Shown: positions 1 to 6,281 of the stretch, in pieces
Layout: each line of letters starts with the position of its first letter
Position numbering within the stretch: position 1 is the first letter of the stretch
From: Erysipelotrichaceae bacterium
Lineage (GTDB): Bacteria; Bacillota_I; Bacilli_A; Erysipelotrichales; Erysipelotrichaceae
DNA length: 18,105 bases
Direction: 5' to 3'
NCBI GenBank assembly: GCA_030533035.1
Contig: JAUNJW010000004.1
Coordinates: forward strand, 918-19,022
The notes under the pieces: generated by a model
What the model was told of the DNA's origin: nothing
What the model saw: the letters and a program-made list of their open reading frames with translations, nothing else
Databases searched by the model: none
Translations under genes and position numbers: made by a program

Positions 1-1146
1 GTTGTCGAACTTGACGAACTTGTAAGCGCCTGCGCCAACCGGCTTTGTTGTAACAGAACGTACATGGGACAGATCACCCTTGTCGAAACCGAACATGTTG
101 TTGTCATAGTCATACTTAGCAGTTTCGCCATAGTAGTGCATCGGAGTGATGGAGACACCCAGCTGGTAAATAGCTGTAGCGTCAACCTTTGTTGTATGAA
201 CTGTCATTTCATAGTCGCCAGTCTTCTTGATACCGGAGATGTTCGGTGCGGATTCACCTGTCTCGATACCAACAACGAGGTCAGCGTATGCAGGGAACAG
301 ATCATCGACTGTGGAACCGGCATTTTCAACACCGATTGCACCAACGATATCATCGCCGTAAGCTTCAGCGATTGCAGCAGCGAAGTCTTCAACTGTGCCG
401 CCTTCAGCAATTTCGAAGCCCCAGTTGCCGGCAGCGCCAGTAACGTCGCCTTCTTCGTTGTAGCCAGCAGCTACACAGTAGTCAACGATTTCCTGAGCCA
501 GAGCAACGAATGCCTTGTCAGCATCTGCCCAGAAGCTTGTCTGTTCGTCTTCTGTCCAGTTTGTGAAGTCTGTGTTGTCTCTGCCAGCAGCAACCATCAG
601 GTTGTACTTTGTGTCCATACCGGATCTGTAAGCGTCCATGCCTTCGATCGGTACAGCGAAGAATGTGGAGGATCCGTCATATGTCGGGTCACTCAGAACA
701 TACATTGTGAAGATTACGTCGTCGATTGTCACAGGCTCGCCATCAGAGAATGTGATATCGTCGCGGAGCTTGATGTTGTAGTCTACAGAACCGTCGCTGT
801 TTTCAACGATTTCGATGTCTGCAGGTCCATAGTAAGTGTAGTCTGTGCCATTGTAGTTTCTTGTTTCACCATTGATACCATTCAGAACAGGAGCACCGAC
901 ACGGTCGCTGTTGAACAGGCCGATCTGTGTCATTGCATAGACATCCTGGTCATACGCTGTTTCTGAGAAGAACGGTGAGAACTTGCTGTTGAACGGTGAG
1001 TATCCGACTACAAGTGTGTCGTTGCCTGCTTCTCCGCCGTCAGCTTCGCCGCCGTCTGCGGGTGTGCTGCTGGAGCATCCTGCGAGCATTGCAACAGAGA
1101 GAACACCTGCAAGGATTCTTGATACGTTCTTTTTTTCAAAAATCAT
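1..1146 (-). CDS. Peptide ABC transporter substrate-binding lipoprotein (N-terminal part, cut by window edge)
   Basis: This is an extracytoplasmic binding protein of the OppA/DppA (SBP_bac_5) family that would deliver peptides to an Opp/Dpp-type importer. The 382 visible residues start at an ATG (1144-1146) seven to ten bases after a GGAGGG ribosome site (1156-1161). A lipoprotein signal with lipobox MLAG-C puts the lipidated cysteine at residue 24, followed by a flexible Ser/Asp/Gly linker. The mature start (TLVVGYSPF near 44-52) and the segment FSDGEPVTIDDVIFT (133-147) are typical of the family. Between about 178 and 303 lies a long acidic, alanine-rich stretch that most OppA/DppA proteins lack at this point; the family pattern resumes near 304. 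The C-terminal half lies outside the window. It has its own promoter and a cre-like site. The true substrate is unknown: peptides are most likely, but nickel or sugars are bound by relatives. Confidence 0.9.
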   Translation of the reverse strand, partial: MIFEKKNVSRILAGVLSVAMLAGCSSSTPADGGEADGGEAGNDTLVVGYSPFNSKFSPFFSETAYDQDVYAMTQIGLFNSDRVGAPVLNGINGETRNYNGTDYTYYGPADIEIVENSDGSVDYNIKLRDDITFSDGEPVTIDDVIFTMYVLSDPTYDGSSTFFAVPIEGMDAYRSGMDTKYNLMVAAGRDNTDFTNWTEDEQTSFWADADKAFVALAQEIVDYCVAAGYNEEGDVTGAAGNWGFEIAEGGTVEDFAAAIAEAYGDDIVGAIGVENAGSTVDDLFPAYADLVVGIETGESAPNISGIKKTGDYEMTVHTTKVDATAIYQLGVSITPMHYYGETAKYDYDNNMFGFDKGDLSHVRSVTTKPVGAGAYKFVKFDN

Positions 1147-1259
1147 TTTTTCTTTCCCTCCGAAAAATAAATACATCAACAAAACAGATGTGATGGCTTG
1201 CACCGGTCATTATCCGTGGGGTGCGCACACCTGCCCTGCCGAAAGTACTTATGTAAAAG

Positions 1260-1288
1260 ATTTTATCTTTATTGAATGTAAGTGTCAA
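1260..1288 (-). promoter_or_regulatory. Sigma-A promoter of the leftward solute-binding protein gene
   Basis: On the minus strand, TTGACA (1283-1288, perfect -35) is separated by 17 bases from TAAAAT (1260-1265, 5/6 match to the -10). Transcription should begin near 1253, giving a leader of about 107 bases before the ATG at 1146. The leader holds a small GGTG/CACC hairpin but no riboswitch that I recognise. A 7-bp inverted repeat, GATTTCA/TGAAATC (1297-1325), lies just upstream of the -35. Confidence 0.8.
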
Positions 1289-1337
1289 TTCTTGAGGATT
1301 TCAATTTAAGTTTCATTATGAAATCATTCACGATTTT

Positions 1338-1352
1338 TTGTAAACGTTTTCA
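1338..1352 (+). promoter_or_regulatory. Candidate CcpA cre site
   Basis: TTGTAAACGTTTTCA fits the degenerate Gram-positive cre consensus WTGNAARCGNWWWCA at every defined position. It ends about 50 bases upstream of the -35 of the solute-binding protein promoter and touches the stop codon of the upstream membrane protein gene. Its position upstream of the -35 would suit activation, or repression with a second site. Whether this organism encodes CcpA cannot be seen here. Confidence 0.6.
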
Positions 1353-1901
1353 TTCGCTTTTCATTTTTTTAAAACTCATTGCCTGCGAATGCCTGTTCAG
1401 GGCTGAGGCGATTCCGAAAACAAAAACCTGCAGAATCATGAAAATCACGCTGAAAAGCAACTTTCCAATATTCTTGGTGATGATCAGGCACAGAATTTCA
1501 CCAATCAGGCACATAACTGAGAAGATGAAGAGCATCATGAAGTATTCCCTGAATCTCTCAAACGTCTTTACGTAAATATATTCCCGGATATTTCCGTCCC
1601 CTTTTGTCAGTTTACACACCGCGTAAATCAGCAGCGCTGCCGTTACAGCTTCGCCAAGATACGGCAGGATGACATAGAACGCGTTCATCATGCCGGCTGA
1701 CGGCAGAAGCCCCCCGGCAATAACAAGCACCGCAAGGACAGCGCAGAGAGTCCAGAGCGTTTTCCGGCACTGCTGCCAGTCGCCTTTGAAACGGTATATT
1801 GTTCCTTTATATATATACTCGCCGTTATCCTGCAGCTTGAAATCATTCAGATAGGCGCGTCTGCCGTTCTTCTTTTTTTTACTGTCTTTCTGATCCGTCA
1901 T
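1350..1901 (-). CDS. Hypothetical four-helix membrane protein
   Basis: I do not recognise this 183-residue protein. It has a lysine-rich hydrophilic N-terminus (about 1-45) and then four predicted membrane helices, near 48-70, 74-97, 120-142 and 146-168. A conserved-looking cytoplasmic or external loop lies at 98-119 (KLTKGDGNIREYIYVKTFER), and the tail is short and basic. Both termini are expected on the inside by the positive-inside rule. No catalytic motif, signal peptide or transporter signature is visible. The ATG at 1899-1901 follows GGAGG (1910-1914) by eight bases, so the start is secure. The gene is transcribed away from tRNA-Ser from its own extended -10 promoter, and no clear terminator separates it from the peptide-binding gene downstream. 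Function unknown. Confidence 0.8.
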   Translation of the reverse strand: MTDQKDSKKKKNGRRAYLNDFKLQDNGEYIYKGTIYRFKGDWQQCRKTLWTLCAVLAVLVIAGGLLPSAGMMNAFYVILPYLGEAVTAALLIYAVCKLTKGDGNIREYIYVKTFERFREYFMMLFIFSVMCLIGEILCLIITKNIGKLLFSVIFMILQVFVFGIASALNRHSQAMSFKKMKSE

Positions 1902-1930
1902 CGGGTATACCTCCGGGTATGCTGTGTCTT

Positions 1931-1959
1931 ATCATACCATGCGGCAGGCTCAGTTTGAA
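1931..1959 (-). promoter_or_regulatory. Extended -10 promoter of the membrane protein gene
   Basis: On the minus strand, TATGAT (1931-1936) is preceded by TGG, giving the extended TGnTATNNT form, and 17 bases further up by TTCAAA (1954-1959, 4/6 match to the -35). This would start transcription about 20 to 25 bases upstream of the ATG at 1901. Confidence 0.55.
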
Positions 1960-1985
1960 ATTCGTGAATGCGCCGCTTTGTTTTG

Positions 1986-1994
1986 TGGTATACT
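1986..1994 (+). promoter_or_regulatory. Extended -10 promoter of tRNA-Ser
   Basis: TGGTATACT combines the TGn extension with the -10 hexamer TATACT (1989-1994), ending 11 bases before the first base of the tRNA. No convincing -35 is seen 17 or 18 bases upstream, which is common with extended -10 promoters. It is back to back with the promoter of the leftward membrane protein. Confidence 0.5.
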
Positions 1995-2005
1995 CTTAAT
2001 GCACT

Positions 2006-2094
2006 GGAGAATTACCCAAGAGGCTGAAGGGGGCGGTTTCGAAAACCGCTAGACGTGAAAGCGTGCGGGGGTTCAAATCCCTCATTCTCCGCCA
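2006..2094 (+). tRNA. tRNA-Ser (anticodon CGA)
   Basis: The 89-base sequence folds as a class II cloverleaf. The acceptor stem is GGAGAAT with ATTCTCC (perfect 7 bp). The D stem is CCC/GGG with a GG-containing loop. The anticodon stem is GCGGT/ACCGC with loop TTCGAAA, placing anticodon CGA at 2040-2042, which reads UCG. A long variable arm (ACG/CGT stem) marks a serine tRNA, and the T arm is GGGGG/CCCTC with loop TTCAAAT. Discriminator G and a gene-encoded CCA end it at 2094. Confidence 0.96.
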
Positions 2095-2103
2095 TATGAA
2101 AAT

Positions 2104-2128
2104 ACGTCCGGAAAACCGGGCGTTTTTC
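2104..2128 (+). terminator. Terminator after tRNA-Ser
   Basis: ACGTCCGG (2104-2111) pairs with CCGGGCGT (2116-2123) around an AAAA loop, with one G-T wobble, followed by a run of T. This is a rho-independent terminator ten bases after the tRNA CCA end. Confidence 0.85.
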
Positions 2129-2136
2129 TTATCTCT

Positions 2137-2165
2137 TTGAAACAGTGCCTGAAATACTGTATTTT
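2137..2165 (+). promoter_or_regulatory. Promoter of the HAD phosphatase gene
   Basis: TTGAAA (2137-2142, 5/6 match) is separated by 17 bases from TATTTT (2160-2165, 4/6 match). It lies just after the tRNA terminator and just before GAGG (2175-2178) and the ATG at 2186, so the gene is probably transcribed on its own. Confidence 0.5.
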
Positions 2166-2185
2166 GTCTGTATAGAGGTATCGTT

Positions 2186-3001
2186 ATGCGGAAAATACTT
2201 TTCATTGATGTCGACGGAACACTCTGTTCCCCTGTTTACAATAAGCCGCCGGTTTCCGCGGCGGAAGCGATCAGAAAGGCCAGGGAGAACGGCCATCTTG
2301 TCTATATCTGCACCGGCCGGTCAAAGGCGGAAGTCTATGAGGACATCTGGGCAATCGGCCTTGACGGCATGATCGGCGGCAACGGCTGCTATGTGGAGGA
2401 TCATGGAAAGACTATCCTGCACCAGAAGCTTTCGGCAGAGGAATGCCGGGAAGTTGTTGACTGGTGCAGATCCCATGACATGGAATTCTATCTGGAATGC
2501 AACAGCGGCCTGTATCCTTCTGAAAAATACAAAGAAAGATCCTTTGAGGCGTACCGGAAGAAATTCGGAAAAGAGCCGCAGTACGGCGAGTTCTTCGAGC
2601 GGATGATCTACGGCGCCTCCCCCTACCGGGATGATGTGAACAAGATCAGCTTCCGGCTCAACAGCTGGGACGACTATCTGGCCGCAAAGGAGAAGTTCTC
2701 CTCCCTGCATGTCGGCTGCTGGGGCGGCGACGCGCCCAACTGCTCGCATGGCGATGTTTCGCCTGAAGGCGTAAACAAGGCGAATGCCATCCGTTTCCTG
2801 CTGGATTATCTCAGGGCGGACAAAAAGGATACCATTGCCTTCGGTGATGAGGCGGTGGATATCCCGATGTTTGAATTATGCGGTTATTCTGTCGCCATGG
2901 GATCCGGAAATCAGAGCGCCAAGGATGCGGCGGATTATATCACAACCGGCACCGATGAGGACGGACTGAAGAACGCCTTCATCCACCTCGGACTGATTTA
3001 G
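2186..3001 (+). CDS. Cof-type HAD-IIB family phosphatase
   Basis: This is a cytoplasmic haloacid dehalogenase superfamily hydrolase of 271 residues, the usual length for the Cof/YbiV/YidA type, which dephosphorylates small phosphorylated metabolites such as sugar phosphates or cofactors. Motif I is FIDVDGT, with nucleophile Asp8 and acid/base Asp10. Motif II is CTGRS, with Thr43. Motif III lysine is probably Lys198 in EGVNKANAI. Motif IV is GDEAVDIPM (220-228), with metal-binding Asp221 and Asp225; most relatives have GDGxND here. The cap domain lies between about 85 and 185 and sets substrate specificity, which I cannot predict. The start is fixed by GAGG seven bases upstream. It faces the phosphofructokinase gene across a shared terminator. 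Confidence 0.9.
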   Translation: MRKILFIDVDGTLCSPVYNKPPVSAAEAIRKARENGHLVYICTGRSKAEVYEDIWAIGLDGMIGGNGCYVEDHGKTILHQKLSAEECREVVDWCRSHDMEFYLECNSGLYPSEKYKERSFEAYRKKFGKEPQYGEFFERMIYGASPYRDDVNKISFRLNSWDDYLAAKEKFSSLHVGCWGGDAPNCSHGDVSPEGVNKANAIRFLLDYLRADKKDTIAFGDEAVDIPMFELCGYSVAMGSGNQSAKDAADYITTGTDEDGLKNAFIHLGLI

Positions 3002-3035
3002 TTCAAAGACGCCCGCTCAGACAGCAACAACCGTT

Positions 3036-3070
3036 AAAACACCCCGGACCAAAGCAATCCGGGGTGTTTT
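3036..3070. terminator. Bidirectional terminator between convergent genes
   Basis: AAAACACCCCGGA (3036-3048) and TCCGGGGTGTTTT (3058-3070) form a perfect 13-bp stem with a 9-base loop. The flanking A and T runs serve both strands, ending the HAD gene rightward and the phosphofructokinase gene leftward. Confidence 0.92.
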
Positions 3071-3075
3071 GATGT

Positions 3076-4311
3076 CTATTTCTTTTCGATTTCGCAGTCA
3101 CGCATGTAGTACGGCACTGTCATTTCCGGCAGACCGTGTTCCATGATCAGCTGCGGCTGGCCCTTGATCAGGGGCCGCATGTATTCCAGGGCTTCCTCAG
3201 TCACGCCGCGGAAGTTGGGCAGCAGCCATTTTTCCGGGAAGTTTCTGACAAAGTTGGCGACTCTGTCGGCGTCGATGGCATAGTATTCGACGTCATATTC
3301 TTCGATGTCTTTTCTTCTGCGCAGGCAGACCATCTTGCCGGTGAAGGCAGGATCCATGCTGTGCATATGGGCGCTCATGCCGAGATTGAAGGACTCGGTC
3401 ACGTCCACCCTTGACTGCTCGGAGGCGTGGGAGCGCTGGGCAGTGGAGAGTTCCTGGATCTTGCAGCGGGGAGAAACACCCGCTTCAAGGATCATCTGTT
3501 CAAGAGCCCTCGCGGCACCGCCGAGAACGGCATGGCCGAACAGGTCGTTGCGGGCTTCACCGGAGGCGATATATGTGCCGTCGGCATAATGGGCGCCTTC
3601 GGAGATGACCACGAAGCACTTGGATCTTTCTTCAATGATCTGTCTTATTTCTTCCAGGATCACTTCTTTGTCAAATGTTTTTTCCGGCACGATCAGCAGA
3701 TCCACGACACCGCTCAGACAGGCGCTCGCGGCAAGCCAGCCGGCGTCGCGGCCCATGGTCTCAAGGATGAAGACTTCTTTCCTTGAAGGCGGGTAAACCG
3801 TGATATCCTGCCAGCACTGCAGGGCTGTGGTGGCGATGAATTTGGCCGCGGAACCGAAGCCCGGGGCGTGGTCGATGACCATCAGGTCATTGTCAATGGT
3901 TTTCGGACAGCCGATGAAACGGCGGTTCTTAATCCCCTTCTTTGAGGCATATTCACTGAGCCAGGCAACGGTATCCATCGAGTCGTTGCCGCCGATGTAG
4001 AAAAGCGTTTCCGCGTCATAGCGCTCCATGACGGACATGACTTTTTCAACATCCTCCAGGTTGTCGCGCTGCAGCTTGTAGCGGCAGGAACCCAGGGCGC
4101 TGGACGGCGTCTGGCGCAGGACAAGGTTTTCCCGCTCTGTCATTTTCGACAGATCGACGAAGCGCTCCTGAAGAACACCCTCGATGCCGTTGATGGCGCC
4201 GTAAACATGACCGTAAACAGGATTCAGCTGGTTGGCTTTGATAATTCCGGCCAGAGTCGCATTAATAACAGAACTCGGTCCGCCGGACTGGGCTACGATA
4301 CAATTAGGCAT
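3076..4311 (-). CDS. pfp: Pyrophosphate-type 6-phosphofructokinase
   Basis: The enzyme interconverts fructose 6-phosphate and fructose 1,6-bisphosphate in cytoplasmic glycolysis, very likely using pyrophosphate. The 411-residue protein carries the phosphofructokinase motifs in order: SGGPSSVIN (9-17), GGNDS (107-111), PKTIDND (136-142, catalytic Asp140) and ETMGRDAGW (184-192). Two positions point to pyrophosphate rather than ATP. Asp110 stands where E. coli PfkA has Gly104, and Lys137 stands where it has Gly124. The Asp103 equivalent is Asn109. It is longer than ATP-PfkA (about 320) and typical of the bacterial ~410-residue PPi group. GAGGTG (4319-4324) sets the ATG at 4309-4311. It follows the ABC-F gene by 37 bases but has its own promoter. 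PPi use allows the reaction to run reversibly. Confidence 0.9.
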   Translation of the reverse strand: MPNCIVAQSGGPSSVINATLAGIIKANQLNPVYGHVYGAINGIEGVLQERFVDLSKMTERENLVLRQTPSSALGSCRYKLQRDNLEDVEKVMSVMERYDAETLFYIGGNDSMDTVAWLSEYASKKGIKNRRFIGCPKTIDNDLMVIDHAPGFGSAAKFIATTALQCWQDITVYPPSRKEVFILETMGRDAGWLAASACLSGVVDLLIVPEKTFDKEVILEEIRQIIEERSKCFVVISEGAHYADGTYIASGEARNDLFGHAVLGGAARALEQMILEAGVSPRCKIQELSTAQRSHASEQSRVDVTESFNLGMSAHMHSMDPAFTGKMVCLRRRKDIEEYDVEYYAIDADRVANFVRNFPEKWLLPNFRGVTEEALEYMRPLIKGQPQLIMEHGLPEMTVPYYMRDCEIEKK

Positions 4312-4337
4312 ATTTTTTCACCTCTATCTCTACAGTG

Positions 4338-4346
4338 ATTATAGCA
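4338..4346 (-). promoter_or_regulatory. Extended -10 promoter of pfp
   Basis: On the minus strand TGCTATAAT is a perfect TATAAT (4338-4343) with the TGn extension (4344-4346), at the 3' edge of the ABC-F gene. No good -35 is seen. Transcription would start near 4331 and give a leader of about 20 bases with the GAGGTG ribosome site. Confidence 0.65.
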
Positions 4347-4348
4347 GA

Positions 4349-6205
4349 TCAGCCTTCACTGAGTTCTTCCCATTCGTCCATCAGGGCAGCGATTTCTTCA
4401 TCAAGTTCCGCAATCTCCGCCTCCAGGTCATTCAGTTTTGTATAATCCTCATAGTATTCAGGCTCAAAGCGCAGCTGCCGGCATTCCTCAAGCCGGTTTT
4501 CTTTTTCGGTGATTGTCTTTTCAATCGCCGCCAGCCGCCTTCTTCTGCCTTCGGGAGAAAGATTTCTCTTCGGTGCTTTCGGTGCTTCCGCCGTCTGAGG
4601 TGTTTTTGCGGCGTTTTCCTGTTCCTTTCTCCTGTCGCTGTATTCCTGATAGGTTCCTTCAAAGAATTCGGCGCTGTTATCATCCAGGATCAGCAGGCGG
4701 TCAGCCAGCTGGTTGATGAAATAACGGTCATGGGAGACAAAGAGAATGGAACCGGTAAATCCCTTCAGCGCTTCTTCCAGCGCTTCCTTGCCGGGAATAT
4801 CGAGGTGATTCGTCGGTTCATCCAGAATCAGCAGGTTGGAATGCTTCAAAAGGAGTTTGGCCAGCGAAAGCCTGACCTTCTCGCCGCCGGAAAGCACGTC
4901 GACTGTCTTGAACACGTCGTCCGCGCTGAACAGGAACTGTCCGAGAACGCTTCTGACCGCGGTCCTGTCCAGTTCGGGATTCTCATCCCAGAGTTCTTCC
5001 AGCACGGTTTTTCCGGAAGAGAACTGGGCCAGCTGCTGGTCAAAATAACCCGGCTCAATCTGGTGGCCATACAGGAATGTGCCTGACAGCGGCGGCACCA
5101 GTCCCATCAGGGTTTTGACAAAAGTCGACTTGCCGGTGCCGTTGGAGCCGATGATGCCGATCCGGTTGCCCCGGTGCATTTCCAGGGACACTTCGCAGAG
5201 TTCACGGTCATAGCCGATCTTCAGCCTGTCGACATCCAGGACACGCTCGCCGCCTTTGACGGCAGGCGTAAATTTCGCGTGGAATGTTTTCGTGTCAGCC
5301 TTTTCCACTTCGATTCTGTCCATTCTTTCAAGATACTTGATCTTGGACTGGGCAAAGGCCGCCTTGTTTTTCTTGTAGCGGAACTTTTCAATCAGGGCCT
5401 GCAGGCGCTGGATATCCTTCTGCTGGCGCTCATACGCCTGCTGGAGTCTTTCCAGGTCGTTTTCCTTCTGGACCGTGAATGAGGAATAACTGCCGGAATA
5501 GCGTTTCATTTTCCCGTATTCCATGTCGACGACACAGTCTGCCACCCGGTCCAGGAACATCCGGTCGTGGGAAACAACCACAACTGCTTTGGGGTAATTC
5601 TTCACATATCCTTCCAGCCATTCGATCGCGGTCAGATCAAGATGGTTGGTCGGCTCGTCGAGCAGCAGAATATCCGGTTTGGACAGCAGGAGCCTGACAA
5701 AAGCGATTCTTGTCTTCTGGCCGCCCGAGAATTCGCCGATCTTCCTGTTCAGATCAGACAGATCAAAACCAAACCGGGTGAAGACGGTTTTCATTTCCGA
5801 TTCCCAGCTGTAGCCGCCGGCCGCTTCGAATTCCTCCTGCAGCCTGGCGTACTGGCCGAGAACCTTTTCATCAACGCTGTCAGCCATCTGCTCTTCCAGA
5901 ACGTGCATGCGTTCCTGCAGCTCAAAGACACGCGCGTAAATCGTCATCAGCTCTTCCTCTACAGTTCTTTCATCATGTTCAAGAACCTTCTGGGCAAGAT
6001 AGCCGATGGTGATGCCGTTCTGGCGTGAAATTGTGCCGCGGTCAAAATTCTCCTCGCCGCACATGCAGCGCAGGAAAGTTGTTTTGCCGCAGCCGTTGCG
6101 GCCGACAATCGCTATTTTTTCAGTTCCCCGTATTTCGAAGTTGCAGTCTTCAAACACGGTTTCAGCGCCGTAATACTTCGCTGCCTTACTGATCTGATAA
6201 AGCAT
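4349..6205 (-). CDS. ABC-F family ATPase (YdiF-like)
   Basis: This is a soluble twin-ATPase ABC-F protein, a class that acts on the ribosome rather than in membrane transport. Relatives work in translation or in antibiotic target protection. The 618 residues hold two nucleotide-binding domains: Walker A 35-42 (GRNGCGKT) and 353-360 (GSNGTGKS), signatures at 160-163 (SGGQ) and 438-442 (LSGGE), and Walker B with LDEPTNHLD at 182-190 and 461-469. The interdomain linker (about 245-310) is charged and helical. The C-terminal extension (about 525-618) looks coiled coil. There are no membrane segments. I chose the ATG at 6203-6205, four bases after AAGGAG (6210-6215), although an in-frame ATG at 6248-6250 would add 15 residues. 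The tsa and rex genes nearby resemble the context of B. subtilis ydiF. No evidence decides between housekeeping and resistance. Confidence 0.93.
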   Translation of the reverse strand: MLYQISKAAKYYGAETVFEDCNFEIRGTEKIAIVGRNGCGKTTFLRCMCGEENFDRGTISRQNGITIGYLAQKVLEHDERTVEEELMTIYARVFELQERMHVLEEQMADSVDEKVLGQYARLQEEFEAAGGYSWESEMKTVFTRFGFDLSDLNRKIGEFSGGQKTRIAFVRLLLSKPDILLLDEPTNHLDLTAIEWLEGYVKNYPKAVVVVSHDRMFLDRVADCVVDMEYGKMKRYSGSYSSFTVQKENDLERLQQAYERQQKDIQRLQALIEKFRYKKNKAAFAQSKIKYLERMDRIEVEKADTKTFHAKFTPAVKGGERVLDVDRLKIGYDRELCEVSLEMHRGNRIGIIGSNGTGKSTFVKTLMGLVPPLSGTFLYGHQIEPGYFDQQLAQFSSGKTVLEELWDENPELDRTAVRSVLGQFLFSADDVFKTVDVLSGGEKVRLSLAKLLLKHSNLLILDEPTNHLDIPGKEALEEALKGFTGSILFVSHDRYFINQLADRLLILDDNSAEFFEGTYQEYSDRRKEQENAAKTPQTAEAPKAPKRNLSPEGRRRRLAAIEKTITEKENRLEECRQLRFEPEYYEDYTKLNDLEAEIAELDEEIAALMDEWEELSEG

Positions 6206-6215
6206 AACTCTCCTT

Positions 6216-6254
6216 AAAAAACGGGAATGGAGTCTTTGTGAGATATCCATTCCC
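6216..6254 (-). terminator. Terminator or attenuator between asnS and the ABC-F gene
   Basis: In the leftward transcript, GGGAATGGA (complement of 6246-6254) pairs with TCCATTCCC (complement of 6223-6231) as a 9-bp stem with a 14-base loop, followed by G and six T (complement of 6216-6221). It ends asnS 28 bases after its stop. The T run joins directly to the AAGGAG ribosome site of the ABC-F gene, and I see no promoter between hairpin and gene. Confidence 0.8.
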
Positions 6255-6281
6255 CTTTGTCTGTTTGATTGATTTTGTGAA

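Noticed and set aside
64..966. A 300-codon open frame on the plus strand opposite the left-edge solute-binding protein
   Set aside because: Same shadow effect: Cys/Val-rich, no domain, while the opposite strand encodes a clear lipoprotein.
1147..1253. Riboswitch in the ~107-base leader of the left-edge solute-binding protein
   Set aside because: Only a small GGTG/CACC hairpin is evident; no known aptamer core or expression-platform terminator is seen.
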